64,000 bases of DNA. Origin: Cupriavidus laharis. GTDB lineage: Bacteria > Pseudomonadota > Gammaproteobacteria > Burkholderiales > Burkholderiaceae. Made by a program: the position numbers and the translations under genes. The first letter of the stretch is position 1. The number at the start of each line of letters is the position of its first letter. A model generated the notes under the pieces. It was not told the origin of the DNA. It did not search any database and saw only the letters and a list, made by a program, of their open reading frames with translations. This document shows positions 7,646 to 16,713 of the stretch, piece after piece. The stretch lies in the NCBI RefSeq assembly GCF_914271435.1, contig NZ_CAJZAI010000008.1:1-64000 (forward strand), read 5' to 3'.

Positions 7646-8536
7646 ATGGACATCAAGCACCTACAACTGTTATCCGACATCGTCGAAGCCGGCAGCCTCA
7701 GCAAGGTCTGCGCGTCGCGCGGCATCGCGCAGTCCGCGCTCAGCAAGCACATTTCCGCGCTGGAAAGCGAGTTCGGCGCGAAGCTGTTCTACCGCACCGG
7801 ACGCGGCGTAGTGCTGACGGAGTTCGGGCAATCCATCATGCCGCGCGTAAAGACGTTGCTCGGCGAATTCGAGCAGCTCAAGAACGATATCCGGGACCAG
7901 GCCGAAGTCCCGAGCGGGCCCGTCAGGCTGGCCCTGCAGGCATCGATCACGCAGCAGATCGTCGGCCCGCTGTTCCAGCGCGTGCGCGCAGACTTCCCGA
8001 AGATCGAGCTGCGGCTGATGGAGGGCTTCGCGGGCAATATCGAAGAGGCGCTGGCCAGTGGCCGTACGGACGTGGGCGTGTTCTCGCGGTATGGCGAGCG
8101 CATCCACAAGACGGACGAAAAGCTTGCCACCGACGAGCTCTATCTGATCGCGCGTGCGGGCGACCCGAATGTCGCCAAGCCAAGCTGCAGGTTCGCCGAT
8201 GCCGCAGCGCTGCCGCTGGTGCTGCCCGGCGCGCCGGACGGCTTCCACATGATGCTGCTGGATGAGGCGAAGAAGGCGGGCGTCCACCTGAACACCCAGA
8301 TCGAGGTCGATTCGCTGACCGCCATGCGCGAAATCGTCGCGAACGGTGCCGCGTACACGATCCTCACGCGGCAGGCGGTGGAAGTCGAGATGCAGCTCGG
8401 GCGCATTGCCGTGAGCCGCATCACCGACCCCGTACTGACACGCACGCTGGTGCTGGCCACCAGCACGCAGCGGCCACTGACCTACGCCAGCCGGACCGTC
8501 ATCGACCTGATCCGGAAGCTGACGCGGAAGGCCTGA
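7646..8536 (+). CDS. LysR-family regulator
   Basis: 296 aa. The N-terminal winged helix is typical (MDIKHLQLLSDIVEAGSLS, then SALSKHISALESEFGAKLF and TGRGVVLTEFG), followed from about residue 90 by a periplasmic-binding-type effector domain. It is convergent with the meta-cleavage gene cluster 8556-16429 and is the only regulator beside it, so it is the best candidate for controlling it. Its own upstream region, 7405-7645, would then hold the operator. Unlike most LysR genes it is not divergent from its presumed targets, which weakens the link. Effector unknown. Confidence 0.88.
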   Translation: MDIKHLQLLSDIVEAGSLSKVCASRGIAQSALSKHISALESEFGAKLFYRTGRGVVLTEFGQSIMPRVKTLLGEFEQLKNDIRDQAEVPSGPVRLALQASITQQIVGPLFQRVRADFPKIELRLMEGFAGNIEEALASGRTDVGVFSRYGERIHKTDEKLATDELYLIARAGDPNVAKPSCRFADAAALPLVLPGAPDGFHMMLLDEAKKAGVHLNTQIEVDSLTAMREIVANGAAYTILTRQAVEVEMQLGRIAVSRITDPVLTRTLVLATSTQRPLTYASRTVIDLIRKLTRKA

Positions 8537-8555
8537 GCCGCGGCGCGGCGACGTC

Positions 8556-9593
8556 TCACTGCACGTTTGCCGTCCCGGCCGCCTCGCGCTGGCGCAGCAG
8601 GTCGAGCGCCACGTCGACGATCATGTCTTCCTGGCCACCGACCATGCGCCGCTTGCCAAGTTCGACGAGGATATCGACAGCCTTGATGCCGTACTTCGCG
8701 GCGGCTGCCTCGGAATGCCTGAGGAAGCTCGAGTAGACACCGGCGTAGCCCAGCGCCAGCGTTTCACGGTCGACGCGGACCGGGCGGTCCTGCAGCGGCC
8801 GCACGAGGTCTTCTGCCGCATCCATCAGGCCGAACAGGTCGCAACCATGGTTCCAGCCAAGCCTATCGGCGGCGGCGATGAACACCTCGAGCGGCGCGTT
8901 CCCCGCGCCGGCGCCCATGCCGGCCAGGCTCGCATCGACGCGGTCGCAGCCCTCTTCCACCGCCACGATCGAATTCGCCACCCCCAGCGAGAGATTGTGG
9001 TGCGCGTGGATGCCGACTTCGGTCTCCGCGTTGAGCGTGTCCTTGAATGCGCGGATGCGGTGGCGCACATCCTCCATGCCGAGCGCGCCGCCAGAATCGA
9101 CCACGTAGCAGCAGGTAGCGCCATAGCTTTCCATGAGCTTGGCCCGCGCGGCCAGCTTTGCGGGCGTCGTCATATGGCTCATCATCAGGAAACCCACGGT
9201 GTCCATGCCGAGCTCGCGCGCGGTCTCGATATGCTGGCGGGCGACATCGGCCTCCGTGCAGTGCGTGGCCACGCGCACCACGCGCGCGCCGGCGGCGTAG
9301 GCTTCCTTGAGGTCATGCACCGTGCCGATGCCAGGCAGCAGCAAGGTCGCGATCCTGGCGTGCTTGACGACGTCCGCGACCGCCTCGATCCATTCCAGGT
9401 CCGTGTGCGCGCCGAACCCATAATTGAAGCTCGACCCCTGCAAGCCGTCGCCATGCGCGACCTCAATGGAGTCGACACCGGCCTCGTCGAGCGCGCGTGC
9501 TATGGTCCGCACCTGCTCGACGCTGTACTGATGACGGATGGCATGGCTGCCATCGCGCAGCGTGACGTCGGAAACGTAGATCTTCTTGCTCAC
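8556..9593 (-). CDS. mhpE: 4-hydroxy-2-oxovalerate aldolase
   Basis: 345 aa, usual size. This is the class II pyruvate aldolase that splits 4-hydroxy-2-oxovalerate into pyruvate and acetaldehyde, passing the acetaldehyde through a tunnel to the dehydrogenase encoded next door. [15 protein letters not shown] at the N-terminus holds the catalytic R-D pair and the first metal ligand; [15 protein letters not shown] holds the two metal His residues; [17 protein letters not shown] follows. GTG 9593 is used because AAGGAG lies six bases before it. It is the last gene of the cluster and directly follows the acetaldehyde dehydrogenase gene. Confidence 0.95.
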   Translation of the reverse strand: MSKKIYVSDVTLRDGSHAIRHQYSVEQVRTIARALDEAGVDSIEVAHGDGLQGSSFNYGFGAHTDLEWIEAVADVVKHARIATLLLPGIGTVHDLKEAYAAGARVVRVATHCTEADVARQHIETARELGMDTVGFLMMSHMTTPAKLAARAKLMESYGATCCYVVDSGGALGMEDVRHRIRAFKDTLNAETEVGIHAHHNLSLGVANSIVAVEEGCDRVDASLAGMGAGAGNAPLEVFIAAADRLGWNHGCDLFGLMDAAEDLVRPLQDRPVRVDRETLALGYAGVYSSFLRHSEAAAAKYGIKAVDILVELGKRRMVGGQEDMIVDVALDLLRQREAAGTANVQ

Positions 9594-9604
9594 TTTCGGC
9601 TCCT

Positions 9605-10552
9605 TCAGATAGCAGCGGCCGTGCATTCGGCCATGCGCTGCGCGATGCGCTCGGCAGTCGACAAGGCGGCGCTGGTCATGATGTCCAGGTTGCCCGCATA
9701 CGCCGGCAGGTAGTGCGCCGCGCCTTCGACTTCCAGCAGCACGGTGGTCTTCAGTCCGCTGATGCGGCCAATTCCCGGCACGTTCAGATCCTGCACAGGG
9801 TCGAACTGGACGGCCTGCTTGAGCCGGTAGCCCGGCACGTAGCGCTGCACGGCCGCCACCATTTCCTCGACTGAAGCGGCAATCTGCGCCTCGCTGGCCG
9901 GCTCGCTCAGGACGTAGACCGTGTCGCGCATCATCAGCGGCGGCTCGGCCGGGTTCAGGACGATAATGGCCTTGCCACGCTCAGCCCCGCCCACGGTCTG
10001 GATCGCGCGCGAAGTGGTCTCGGTGAACTCGTCGATATTCGCGCGCGTGCCCGGCCCTGCGGAGCGGCTCGAAATGCTGGCCACGATCTCCGCATAACGT
10101 GCCTTGGCTACCCGAGACACCGCGGCCACGATAGGAATGGTGGCCTGTCCGCCGCAGGTGACCATGTTGACGTTCTTCGCGTCGAGGGAGCTATCGCCAT
10201 TGACCACTGGCACACAGTAGGGTCCGATAGCCGCAGGCGTAAGGTCCACCATGCGCACGTCCGGCTTGATCTCCCGCAGGAAGCGGTCGTTGGCGACATG
10301 CGCGGCGGCACTGGTGGCATCGAACACGAGTTCGATGTCGGCGAACGCGGGCAGGCGCGTCAGGCCTTCCACGCCTTCATGCGTCGTCGCCACGCCGAGG
10401 CGCGCCGCGCGCGCCAGGCCTTCGGACTGCGGGTCGATGCCGACCATGACGGCAAGCTCCACATGGCGGCCATGCCGCAGGATCTTGATCATCAGGTCGG
10501 TACCGATGTTGCCGCTGCCGATGATGGCGGCCTTGATCTTTCTCGTTGGCAT
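9605..10552 (-). CDS. mhpF: Acetaldehyde dehydrogenase (acylating)
   Basis: 315 aa, matching the DmpF/MhpF family. It oxidises the acetaldehyde released by the aldolase to acetyl-CoA with NAD and CoA. Visible features are the Rossmann start [15 protein letters not shown], the catalytic Cys in [14 protein letters not shown], and [22 protein letters not shown]-type ribosome site sets ATG 10552. It forms the standard bifunctional pair with the gene at 8556, with 11 bases between them. Confidence 0.95.
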   Translation of the reverse strand: MPTRKIKAAIIGSGNIGTDLMIKILRHGRHVELAVMVGIDPQSEGLARAARLGVATTHEGVEGLTRLPAFADIELVFDATSAAAHVANDRFLREIKPDVRMVDLTPAAIGPYCVPVVNGDSSLDAKNVNMVTCGGQATIPIVAAVSRVAKARYAEIVASISSRSAGPGTRANIDEFTETTSRAIQTVGGAERGKAIIVLNPAEPPLMMRDTVYVLSEPASEAQIAASVEEMVAAVQRYVPGYRLKQAVQFDPVQDLNVPGIGRISGLKTTVLLEVEGAAHYLPAYAGNLDIMTSAALSTAERIAQRMAECTAAAI

Positions 10553-10565
10553 TCCTTGCTCCTGT

Positions 10566-11360
10566 TCAGTTCGATGCAAATGCCGTGCGGACGGCGCCGA
10601 GGCCTGCGATGGTGGTATCGATGACGTCGCCCGGCGAGACAGTGACCATGGGCCCGAGCGCTCCGGTCATGATGACGTCGCCTGCCTGCAGCGGCCGGCC
10701 GACTTCAGCCATCTTGCGGGCCAGCCACAGCGCGGCGTTGAGCGGATGCCCGAGGCAGGCGGCGCCCACGCCGAGCGAGACAACGTCGCCCTTGCGCTCC
10801 ATGAGCATGCCGCACGTGCGCAGGTCCACTTCCGACAGCTTCCGTGGCTGCGTTCCCAGCGCGTACAGGCCGGACGAGGCGTTGTCGGCAATCGTGTCGA
10901 GCAAGCGGATGTCCCAGTCCCGGATACGGCTGCCGACAATCTCGACGGCCGGCAGCACATAGCCAATGGCCGACATGAGCTGCGACAGCGTCACGTGTTC
11001 GTGCGTCAGGTCGCGCTCGAGCACCACGGCGACTTCGGCCTCGACCTTGGGCTGCAGCACGCGCCCAGGCGCCACCTCTTCGTCGGGGGCAAGCTCCATG
11101 TCGGCGAACAGCATGCCGAAATCGGGCGCATCGACGCCCAGTTGCTGCTGCACCGACTTCGAGGTCAGGCCGATCTTGCGACCCGTCAGGCGCCGCCCGG
11201 TCTCGAGGTAGTAAGCGGTGTTGATGTCCTGGACCGCATAGGCGCCGTCGACGCCCATGCCGGCCAATGCTTCGCGCACCGGCGGGATCGGCTGGCGCTC
11301 CTGCGCCGCGTGGCGAAGCGAGGTGGCCAGTCCTTGCAGGATGGAGGTATCCATGGTCAT
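10566..11360 (-). CDS. mhpD: 2-keto-4-pentenoate hydratase
   Basis: 264 aa of the FAH/hydratase family. It adds water to 2-hydroxypenta-2,4-dienoate to give 4-hydroxy-2-oxovalerate, the step before the aldolase. Metal-binding acidic residues are in [14 protein letters not shown] and in the [10 protein letters not shown] segment, with [17 protein letters not shown] and [19 protein letters not shown] also characteristic. ATG 11360 (ATGACCATGG) is used; the second ATG, 11354, is possible. Together with mhpF and mhpE this makes the complete lower meta-cleavage branch. Confidence 0.93.
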   Translation of the reverse strand: MTMDTSILQGLATSLRHAAQERQPIPPVREALAGMGVDGAYAVQDINTAYYLETGRRLTGRKIGLTSKSVQQQLGVDAPDFGMLFADMELAPDEEVAPGRVLQPKVEAEVAVVLERDLTHEHVTLSQLMSAIGYVLPAVEIVGSRIRDWDIRLLDTIADNASSGLYALGTQPRKLSEVDLRTCGMLMERKGDVVSLGVGAACLGHPLNAALWLARKMAEVGRPLQAGDVIMTGALGPMVTVSPGDVIDTTIAGLGAVRTAFASN

Positions 11361-11367
11361 GTGCGCC

Positions 11368-11661
11368 TCACAGTGCAAGGGTCAGGTTGTCGGTGCTCGC
11401 GAACACGAGCTTCCAGGGCTTCATGAGGACGCCCTTGAACAGCGACGCTTTCGCGAAGGGGTCGTTGGCTGCGAGCTTGGTGGCCTCGCTTTCATTGGCG
11501 GCCTCGTACACGAACAGGGCGCCACTACCGTCGGCGAACGGACCGGCAATGACCAGCCGTCCCCGTTGCAACAGGTCCTGCAGATAGGCGCGGTGAGCGG
11601 CCCTGAACTGCGCGATGCGCTCGGGCTCGTTGGCGTACTCGACGAAGGCTGCGAATTTCAT
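11368..11661 (-). CDS. YciI-family protein
   Basis: 97 aa. A short alpha/beta ferredoxin-like protein with the YciI pattern: [40 protein letters not shown] and [10 protein letters not shown], including the conserved His and the [15 protein letters not shown] strand. YciI proteins resemble muconolactone isomerase and sometimes act on ring-cleavage products. Placed seven bases before the hydratase gene and eight after the TRAP permease gene, it is probably a pathway enzyme here, though the reaction cannot be read from sequence. Confidence 0.88.
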   Translation of the reverse strand: MKFAAFVEYANEPERIAQFRAAHRAYLQDLLQRGRLVIAGPFADGSGALFVYEAANESEATKLAANDPFAKASLFKGVLMKPWKLVFASTDNLTLAL

Positions 11662-11668
11662 GGGACGA

Positions 11669-13573
11669 TCAGTGATGGAGGAAACCGGTGGAAATCCAGG
11701 GCACGGCCGCGACGACGACGGTGCCGATGAACAGGAAAGTCATGTAGCGCCAGATATGGCGCACGCCCTCGCTCGGCTTCGTGCGGCTGATGGCGCAGGC
11801 CGCGTAGTAGCCGACGCCGAACGGCGGCGCGAACAGGCCGATGCCCATCGCCAGCACGACCACCATCGAGTAATGCACGTCGTGGATGCCGAGCTGGCGC
11901 GCGATCGGGAATAGCAGCGGCCCGAACAGGACGATGGCGGGAATGCCCTCGAGCACGCTGCCCAGCAACACGAAGGCGATGATGGAAACGGCCATGAACG
12001 CGGGAGCACCACCCGGCAGTTGCGCCATCGCCGCGGCCAGGTCGCCGGAGAAGCCGGACTGCGTGAGCGACCATGCCATGCCGGTAGCGGTGCCGATGAT
12101 CAGCAGGATCGCCCCCGACAACGCCGCCGTATCAACGAGCGCGGGCCAGAGTTGCCTGAGGTCGAGCTTGCGGTACACGAGCAGGCCAACGATGAGCGCG
12201 TAGACGATGCCGATGGTGGAAACCTCGGTCGCCGTCGCCACACCTTCCACCACTGCAGCGCGGACCACGAACGGCAACGCCAGCGCAGGCAGCGCCACCA
12301 CCAGACTCTTGCCGATCATTGCCCGCGTGGCGCGCGGACTGCACGCTGCGCCGGTTTTGCGGGCCTGCCACCAGACCACCAGGCCCAGCACCAGGGCCAG
12401 GACGATGCCCGGCATCAGGCCTGCCGTGAACAGGTCGGCAATCGAGATGCCCGTCACGGACCCAATGGTGATCAGCACCAGGCTTGGCGGCACCGTCTCG
12501 GTCTGTGCTCCGGTGGCCGAGAGCAGCGCCACCATGTCGCCTTCATTGGCGCCACGCTTCTTCATCTCCGGGAACAGCGCCGGCGCCACGGCCGCCATGT
12601 CTGCCGCCTTGGAACCCGAGATGCCCGACACGAGATACATCGCGCCGATCAGCACGTACGACAGGCCGCCGCGGATATGGCCGAGCAGGTTGGCCAGGAA
12701 CTGCACCATGGCGCGCGCCATCGACGTCATCTCGATCAGCACGCCCAGGAACACGAACATCGGCACCGCGAGCAGGATCAGGTGCGACATGCCTTCGTCC
12801 ATGCGGCCGATCACGACGATGGTCGGCGTGGACGTGGTCAGCGACAGGTAGCCGAACGTGGCAAGGCCGAACGAGAAGGCAATGGGCACGCCGGTGAAGA
12901 CCAGCAAACCCACGATGCCGACAAAGAACACAAGCAGGTTGGCATTGCCTAGCCCTTGCAGGACCGGCTGCAGCATGACCAGGCCACCCACCACGGCACC
13001 ACACGCGACCAGCGCGAGCAACGCCATGCGCAGGCTCGACGTGGACAGCAGCCGTACCACGCTCATCAGCAGGATCAGTGCAATGCCAAGCGGCAGCGCG
13101 GCAGCGCGCCAGGCGTTGGAGATGTCCAGCGCCGGCATGGTCACCACCGCCTCCTCGCTTGCAAACTCCCAGGCCGGATGCGCAACCAGCGCGAGCCATG
13201 TCAGCGCGGCCACGGTTGCCACGAGTTCGAACACGCCGCGCCATTTCGGCGCCGCCGCATCGACGAGGGCCGTCATGCGCATGTGGCTGCCGCGCCGGAA
13301 CGCCACCGCGGCACCTAGCATGATCAGCCAGATGAACAGCAGCGAGGCCAGTTCATCGACCCACACCAGCGGCGTGTGCAGGACATAGCGGCTCAGCACG
13401 CCGCTGAACAGCACGCCGATCTCGGCCACCACGAGCAGCGCGGCCGGCACTTCGGACATCACGCCCAAAGCCTTGTCGGCGAGCCGCAGTACGCGCGCGG
13501 GTGTACCGCCCGCTAGCGCCCCGGCATGCGGTTCCATGCGCGGGGCATTGATATCGACCATATGCGTGGACAT
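11669..13573 (-). CDS. TRAP transporter fused permease (DctQ-DctM)
   Basis: 634 aa, about 16 membrane segments. The first ~200 residues are the small DctQ-type subunit (VLSRYVLHTPLVWVDELASL, then GAAVAFRRGSHMRMT), joined to a DctM large subunit from about residue 210 (GVPIAFSFGLATFGYL, SGISGSKAADMAAVAPALFP, GIGLFAPPFGVGYY). Fused TRAP permeases are common. Together with the DctP protein at 14198 it would import an organic acid using the sodium gradient. The position next to meta-cleavage enzymes suggests an aromatic or dienoic acid substrate. Confidence 0.93.
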   Translation of the reverse strand: MSTHMVDINAPRMEPHAGALAGGTPARVLRLADKALGVMSEVPAALLVVAEIGVLFSGVLSRYVLHTPLVWVDELASLLFIWLIMLGAAVAFRRGSHMRMTALVDAAAPKWRGVFELVATVAALTWLALVAHPAWEFASEEAVVTMPALDISNAWRAAALPLGIALILLMSVVRLLSTSSLRMALLALVACGAVVGGLVMLQPVLQGLGNANLLVFFVGIVGLLVFTGVPIAFSFGLATFGYLSLTTSTPTIVVIGRMDEGMSHLILLAVPMFVFLGVLIEMTSMARAMVQFLANLLGHIRGGLSYVLIGAMYLVSGISGSKAADMAAVAPALFPEMKKRGANEGDMVALLSATGAQTETVPPSLVLITIGSVTGISIADLFTAGLMPGIVLALVLGLVVWWQARKTGAACSPRATRAMIGKSLVVALPALALPFVVRAAVVEGVATATEVSTIGIVYALIVGLLVYRKLDLRQLWPALVDTAALSGAILLIIGTATGMAWSLTQSGFSGDLAAAMAQLPGGAPAFMAVSIIAFVLLGSVLEGIPAIVLFGPLLFPIARQLGIHDVHYSMVVVLAMGIGLFAPPFGVGYYAACAISRTKPSEGVRHIWRYMTFLFIGTVVVAAVPWISTGFLHH

Positions 13574-13585
13574 GTCCCGCCTCCG

Positions 13586-14107
13586 TCATTGCTGCGGCAA
13601 GCCAAGGACGTTGGCCTGGATTTCGGGATCGACGAAGCGTTCCAGCCGTTGCGGGTAGACCGTGACCGTGATCTCGCACGACCCGGTGCCCACGGTCAGT
13701 CCGAGCAGGTGGCCGCCCGCGCCCTGGAAGGTGCCGTCCGTCACCGTGCCGTGCGCATGGATCGACGGCTTGCCCTCTTTCCACGCGATGGACCCGGTCA
13801 TGTTGGCCATCTCGACATTGCGGTACGTCTTCGGGTCGAACTGCTTGCGGCCGAAGTCGTAGAAGCCGAAGGTCGCCTCCGACATGAAGCCGATGCCGAC
13901 GAAGCTGGCGCTTGGAATCTTCTCCTCCCGCGCCAGTTGCTCGAGGTTCTGCAGCACGTTGTCGCCATGCCGCAGCACCATCAGGTAGCCGGTCGGCGTC
14001 TTCATGTACTTGCCCCTGGCCTCCTGCGCCGCGGCACTTTGCGTGCCCACGCAGGAAAGGGTAAGGCCCAGCGTGATGAGCGATGCCACGCGCGCGATGA
14101 ATGCCAT
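13586..14107 (-). CDS. Exported PPC/DUF296-domain protein
   Basis: 173 aa. An N-terminal signal peptide (MAFIARVASLITLGLTLS, cut after SAAAQ) is followed by a complete PPC (DUF296) domain: GYLMVLRHGDNVLQNLEQLA, IPSASFVGIGFMSEATFGFYD, and SIHAHGTVTDGTFQGAGGHL with the conserved His pair. PPC domains are usually cytosolic and include plant AT-hook proteins; an exported copy is unusual. ATG 14107 gives the signal peptide directly. It lies between the TRAP permease and DctP genes, so it may act on the transported compound in the periplasm. Substrate unknown. Confidence 0.8.
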   Translation of the reverse strand: MAFIARVASLITLGLTLSCVGTQSAAAQEARGKYMKTPTGYLMVLRHGDNVLQNLEQLAREEKIPSASFVGIGFMSEATFGFYDFGRKQFDPKTYRNVEMANMTGSIAWKEGKPSIHAHGTVTDGTFQGAGGHLLGLTVGTGSCEITVTVYPQRLERFVDPEIQANVLGLPQQ

Positions 14108-14197
14108 GATGTCTCCAGTATCTTGAGTGTGAGCGCCGCCGTGGCGGTGGCGGAATGCCACCGGCCAGCGGAAACCGATTGAAGAAGGGGGCTGGGA

Positions 14198-15235
14198 CTA
14201 GACCAGCTTGCCCGAGTACTTTTCCAGCAGCGCCCAGGTCTCGGCCGGGAACTTCTTCTGCCAGTCCCGGTAGAAGCCGGCCTTGCTCAGGTAGTCGCGG
14301 AAGGCCTTCACGTCAGGCTGGTTGAAGACCATGCCGCGGCCCTTCAGTTCATCGCGCAGACGGGTATTGAGCGCATCCACCGCCTGGCGTTGTTTGAGGG
14401 CGTATGTATCGAACGTGGTAGCGGCGAGCTGGCGCAGGTCCTCGGGCAGCGCGTTCCACGTGCGCAGGTTCGCGACGAGCCAGAAGCCGTCCCATACGTG
14501 CGACGTCAGCGAGCAGTACTTCTGGACCTCGTAGAGCCGCTGCGTGCCCAGGATCGTCAGCGGATTCTCCTGCCCGTCGACGATCTTCGTCTGCAGCGCG
14601 GTGTAGGTCTCGGCCATGTTGATGCCCGCAGGTGCCGCGCCGAAGGCCTTGAACATCGACGTGAGGGCCGGGCTCAGCGGCACGCGGATCTTGAAGCCGC
14701 TCAGGTCCTGCGGCGTGTTGATCTGCCGGTTGCTGCTGGTGACCTGGCGGAAGCCGTGGTCCCAGATCTTCGGCAGCGGCATCAGGTTGACCTTCGCGAA
14801 CGCGCCGCGGATATGCGCGCCGAGTTCGCCGTCCATGGCCTTCCAGACGTGCTCGTAGCTTGGAAACGCAAAGCCGATCCCGCTCACCGACGCCGCCGGC
14901 ACCAGCGTGCCCCAGATCAGGCCAGCCGTACTGACGAGATCGATGGCGCCAGAGCGCACCTGCGACACCATGTCGGTATCGCTGCCGAGCTGGCTGTTCG
15001 GAAATACGCGGATGTTCAGGCGGCCGTTGGAGACACGGGCGATCTCGGCCGCGGCGGCGGTAAGGTTGACGGTCGTCGGATGGGTCGCGTCCAGCGCGAT
15101 CCCGAGCTTGTAGTTGTACGTCTGCCCCGCCGCACGCGCGGGGGTGTGGAGCATCAGTCCAGAGGCGGCAGAGGCCGCCGCCAGGGCAATACCCTGCTTG
15201 AGCGCCAGGCGGCGCCCGCTGTTGATACCGCTCAT
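14198..15235 (-). CDS. TRAP transporter solute-binding protein (DctP)
   Basis: 345 aa. The N-terminus has a twin-arginine-like GRRLALKQG followed by a hydrophobic stretch and cleavage near ARA. The mature protein follows the DctP fold: LGIALDATHPTTVNLTAAA, VFPNSQLGSDTDMVSQVRSG, the substrate-clamping Arg region DLSGFKIRVPLSP, and QTKIVDGQENPLT. It presents the substrate to the fused permease at 11669. A ~90-base gap with no gene separates it from the PPC gene downstream. Confidence 0.93.
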   Translation of the reverse strand: MSGINSGRRLALKQGIALAAASAASGLMLHTPARAAGQTYNYKLGIALDATHPTTVNLTAAAAEIARVSNGRLNIRVFPNSQLGSDTDMVSQVRSGAIDLVSTAGLIWGTLVPAASVSGIGFAFPSYEHVWKAMDGELGAHIRGAFAKVNLMPLPKIWDHGFRQVTSSNRQINTPQDLSGFKIRVPLSPALTSMFKAFGAAPAGINMAETYTALQTKIVDGQENPLTILGTQRLYEVQKYCSLTSHVWDGFWLVANLRTWNALPEDLRQLAATTFDTYALKQRQAVDALNTRLRDELKGRGMVFNQPDVKAFRDYLSKAGFYRDWQKKFPAETWALLEKYSGKLV

Positions 15236-15328
15236 TGTTTGTCTCCTGCGGTCTGGTCTTGTAGTGTCCTGCGCTATCGCGCGGCGGCGGCCGCCGGGGC
15301 CGCCTGTGGCTTGGAATGCCTGCCTTGC

Positions 15329-15661
15329 CTATGCCGCCTTCAACTGCCGGCCGCTGAGGTATTTGGAAAAGCTGCGCGCACCGTCCCAGTCCTGGATCAG
15401 CGTGAGGCGGCGCTTCACGAACAGCCCGTCTGCCACGCGTTCGGCAAAGGCTTCGAACGTCTCGGTCGGGTCGTCGATCTCGAAGACGAAGTAGACCTTC
15501 GCTTCTTCGTTGGACAGCCACGGGCCCGCGAGCAGTTTCAGGTCGCTGGGCAGGTTGTGCGGACGCACGCCATTGCGCAGGTTTCCGAGGAAGTCCACGA
15601 CCCCCTGCATGGTCTTGGGCGACATATCGCGCAGCCACACTTCATTGAAAAACTTCGGCAT
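15329..15661 (-). CDS. Unknown small protein, paralog of 15688-16005
   Basis: 110 aa, no signal peptide. I do not recognise the family. It starts MPKFFNEVWLRDMSPKTM and has a NLPSDLKLLAGPWLSNEEAK segment, a strand VYFVFEIDDP, then a helix and RRLTLIQDWD. Spacing of helices and strands resembles small ferredoxin-like dimeric alpha/beta barrels. The neighbouring gene encodes a clearly related protein with roughly half its residues identical, so the pair arose by tandem duplication. They could be two subunits of one enzyme in the same catabolic cluster. Confidence 0.75.
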   Translation of the reverse strand: MPKFFNEVWLRDMSPKTMQGVVDFLGNLRNGVRPHNLPSDLKLLAGPWLSNEEAKVYFVFEIDDPTETFEAFAERVADGLFVKRRLTLIQDWDGARSFSKYLSGRQLKAA

Positions 15662-15687
15662 CTTCGTTCTCCTTGGTTCGATGTGGA

Positions 15688-16005
15688 TCAGGCGCTCGCC
15701 ACGCGGTCGGTATAGGCCTTCATCTGGTCCCAGCCCGACAGCAGCGTCAGCTTGCGCCGCGCGAACAGGCCGCTGACCACTCGCTCGGCGTAGGCATCGA
15801 ACATCGTCGACGGGTCGTCGATCTCGAAGATGAACATCACCTTCGCCTCCTCGGCCGAGAGCCAGGGGCCGGCGATCATGCGCAGGTCGGGCGGGAGGTT
15901 GTCGGGCTTGGTGCCGACGCTCAGATTGCCGAAGAAGGTCACGGCCTCTTCGATCAGTTCCGGCTTGATGTCGCCAAGCCAGACTTCGTTAAGGAACAAG
16001 GGCAT
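15688..16005 (-). CDS. Unknown small protein, paralog of 15329-15661
   Basis: 105 aa, starting MPLFLNEVWLGDIKPEL. It shares with its neighbour the blocks P.NLP.DL....GPWLS.EEAKV, FEIDDP, AERV..GLF and the RRKLTLLSGWD end. No family is recognised. ATG 16005 is picked because it lines up with the start of the paralog and GGAGAC precedes it; a longer frame runs to 16098 without similarity. Both genes sit upstream of the DctP gene and probably share its transcript. Confidence 0.75.
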   Translation of the reverse strand: MPLFLNEVWLGDIKPELIEEAVTFFGNLSVGTKPDNLPPDLRMIAGPWLSAEEAKVMFIFEIDDPSTMFDAYAERVVSGLFARRKLTLLSGWDQMKAYTDRVASA

Positions 16006-16243
16006 TGATGTCTCCAGGTCAACGTTCTCGCTGCGAGCAGAAGGGTGCAGCGCGATGACCGAAGCATATGAAAACGCGTCGCCGCGTCCTATGCACAAAG
16101 CGAGATATCAGCCTTTCCGGAGTGAGGGATGGGGAAAGCTGCGGGCCGCGCGCGCCCTGCTTGGGCGAGCGCGCAACCTGGCCGGAGAGAGGGGGACGTT
16201 GGGCGGGACGGCACCCGGCAGCATGCGCCAGGTGCCGCATGGG

Positions 16244-16429
16244 CTACGCAAAGTCTGCGTAGCGGTCCGGATCATCGGGCATCGTCCACTTGGTGAACTC
16301 TGCCGGGGGCTGAGGTGCGTCGGGCGCATGTTGCGCCGTGGCCTGCGCGACCTGTGCGGCCAGCGTGGCCCCGGGAACGTCGACGACTTCTTCGCCATCT
16401 TCCGACCAGCACCTGAGTTTGACCGACAT
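16244..16429 (-). CDS. Small acidic protein of unknown function
   Basis: 61 aa, acidic and Ala/Pro-rich. It begins MSVKLRCWSEDGEEVVDVPG and ends DDPDRYADFA. A strong AGGAGGG ribosome site just before ATG 16429 is the main reason to believe it. It is the first gene on the minus strand before the catabolic cluster, separated from the next gene by about 240 bases that hold only a GC-rich hairpin (near 16148-16175). No family recognised. The 16430-16713 gap on the other side shows no gene. Confidence 0.55.
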   Translation of the reverse strand: MSVKLRCWSEDGEEVVDVPGATLAAQVAQATAQHAPDAPQPPAEFTKWTMPDDPDRYADFA

Positions 16430-16713
16430 GGTCCCTCCTGCAGGTGATTCCAGGCAGCTTCGCGGTGCGAAGCAGAGTCTGGAGCGCTAAATCTTCACCC
16501 TAGGACAGTTTCTTGACGATTTGCTGACACGGATGGCGTTGACGATACATCGTCCGCGCAAAACCCGAGCCTCAGCCCCAGGCTTTGTAGAAATCGCCAC
16601 CTCATCGAAGAGAAGCCTATGGCAGTCCTATGATCGGTTCATGAACACGCGCCAAGACTCCTGGATCCCGTGCGCGTACGTTATATATGGGAACAGACCT
16701 TAGAGGCACGCCG

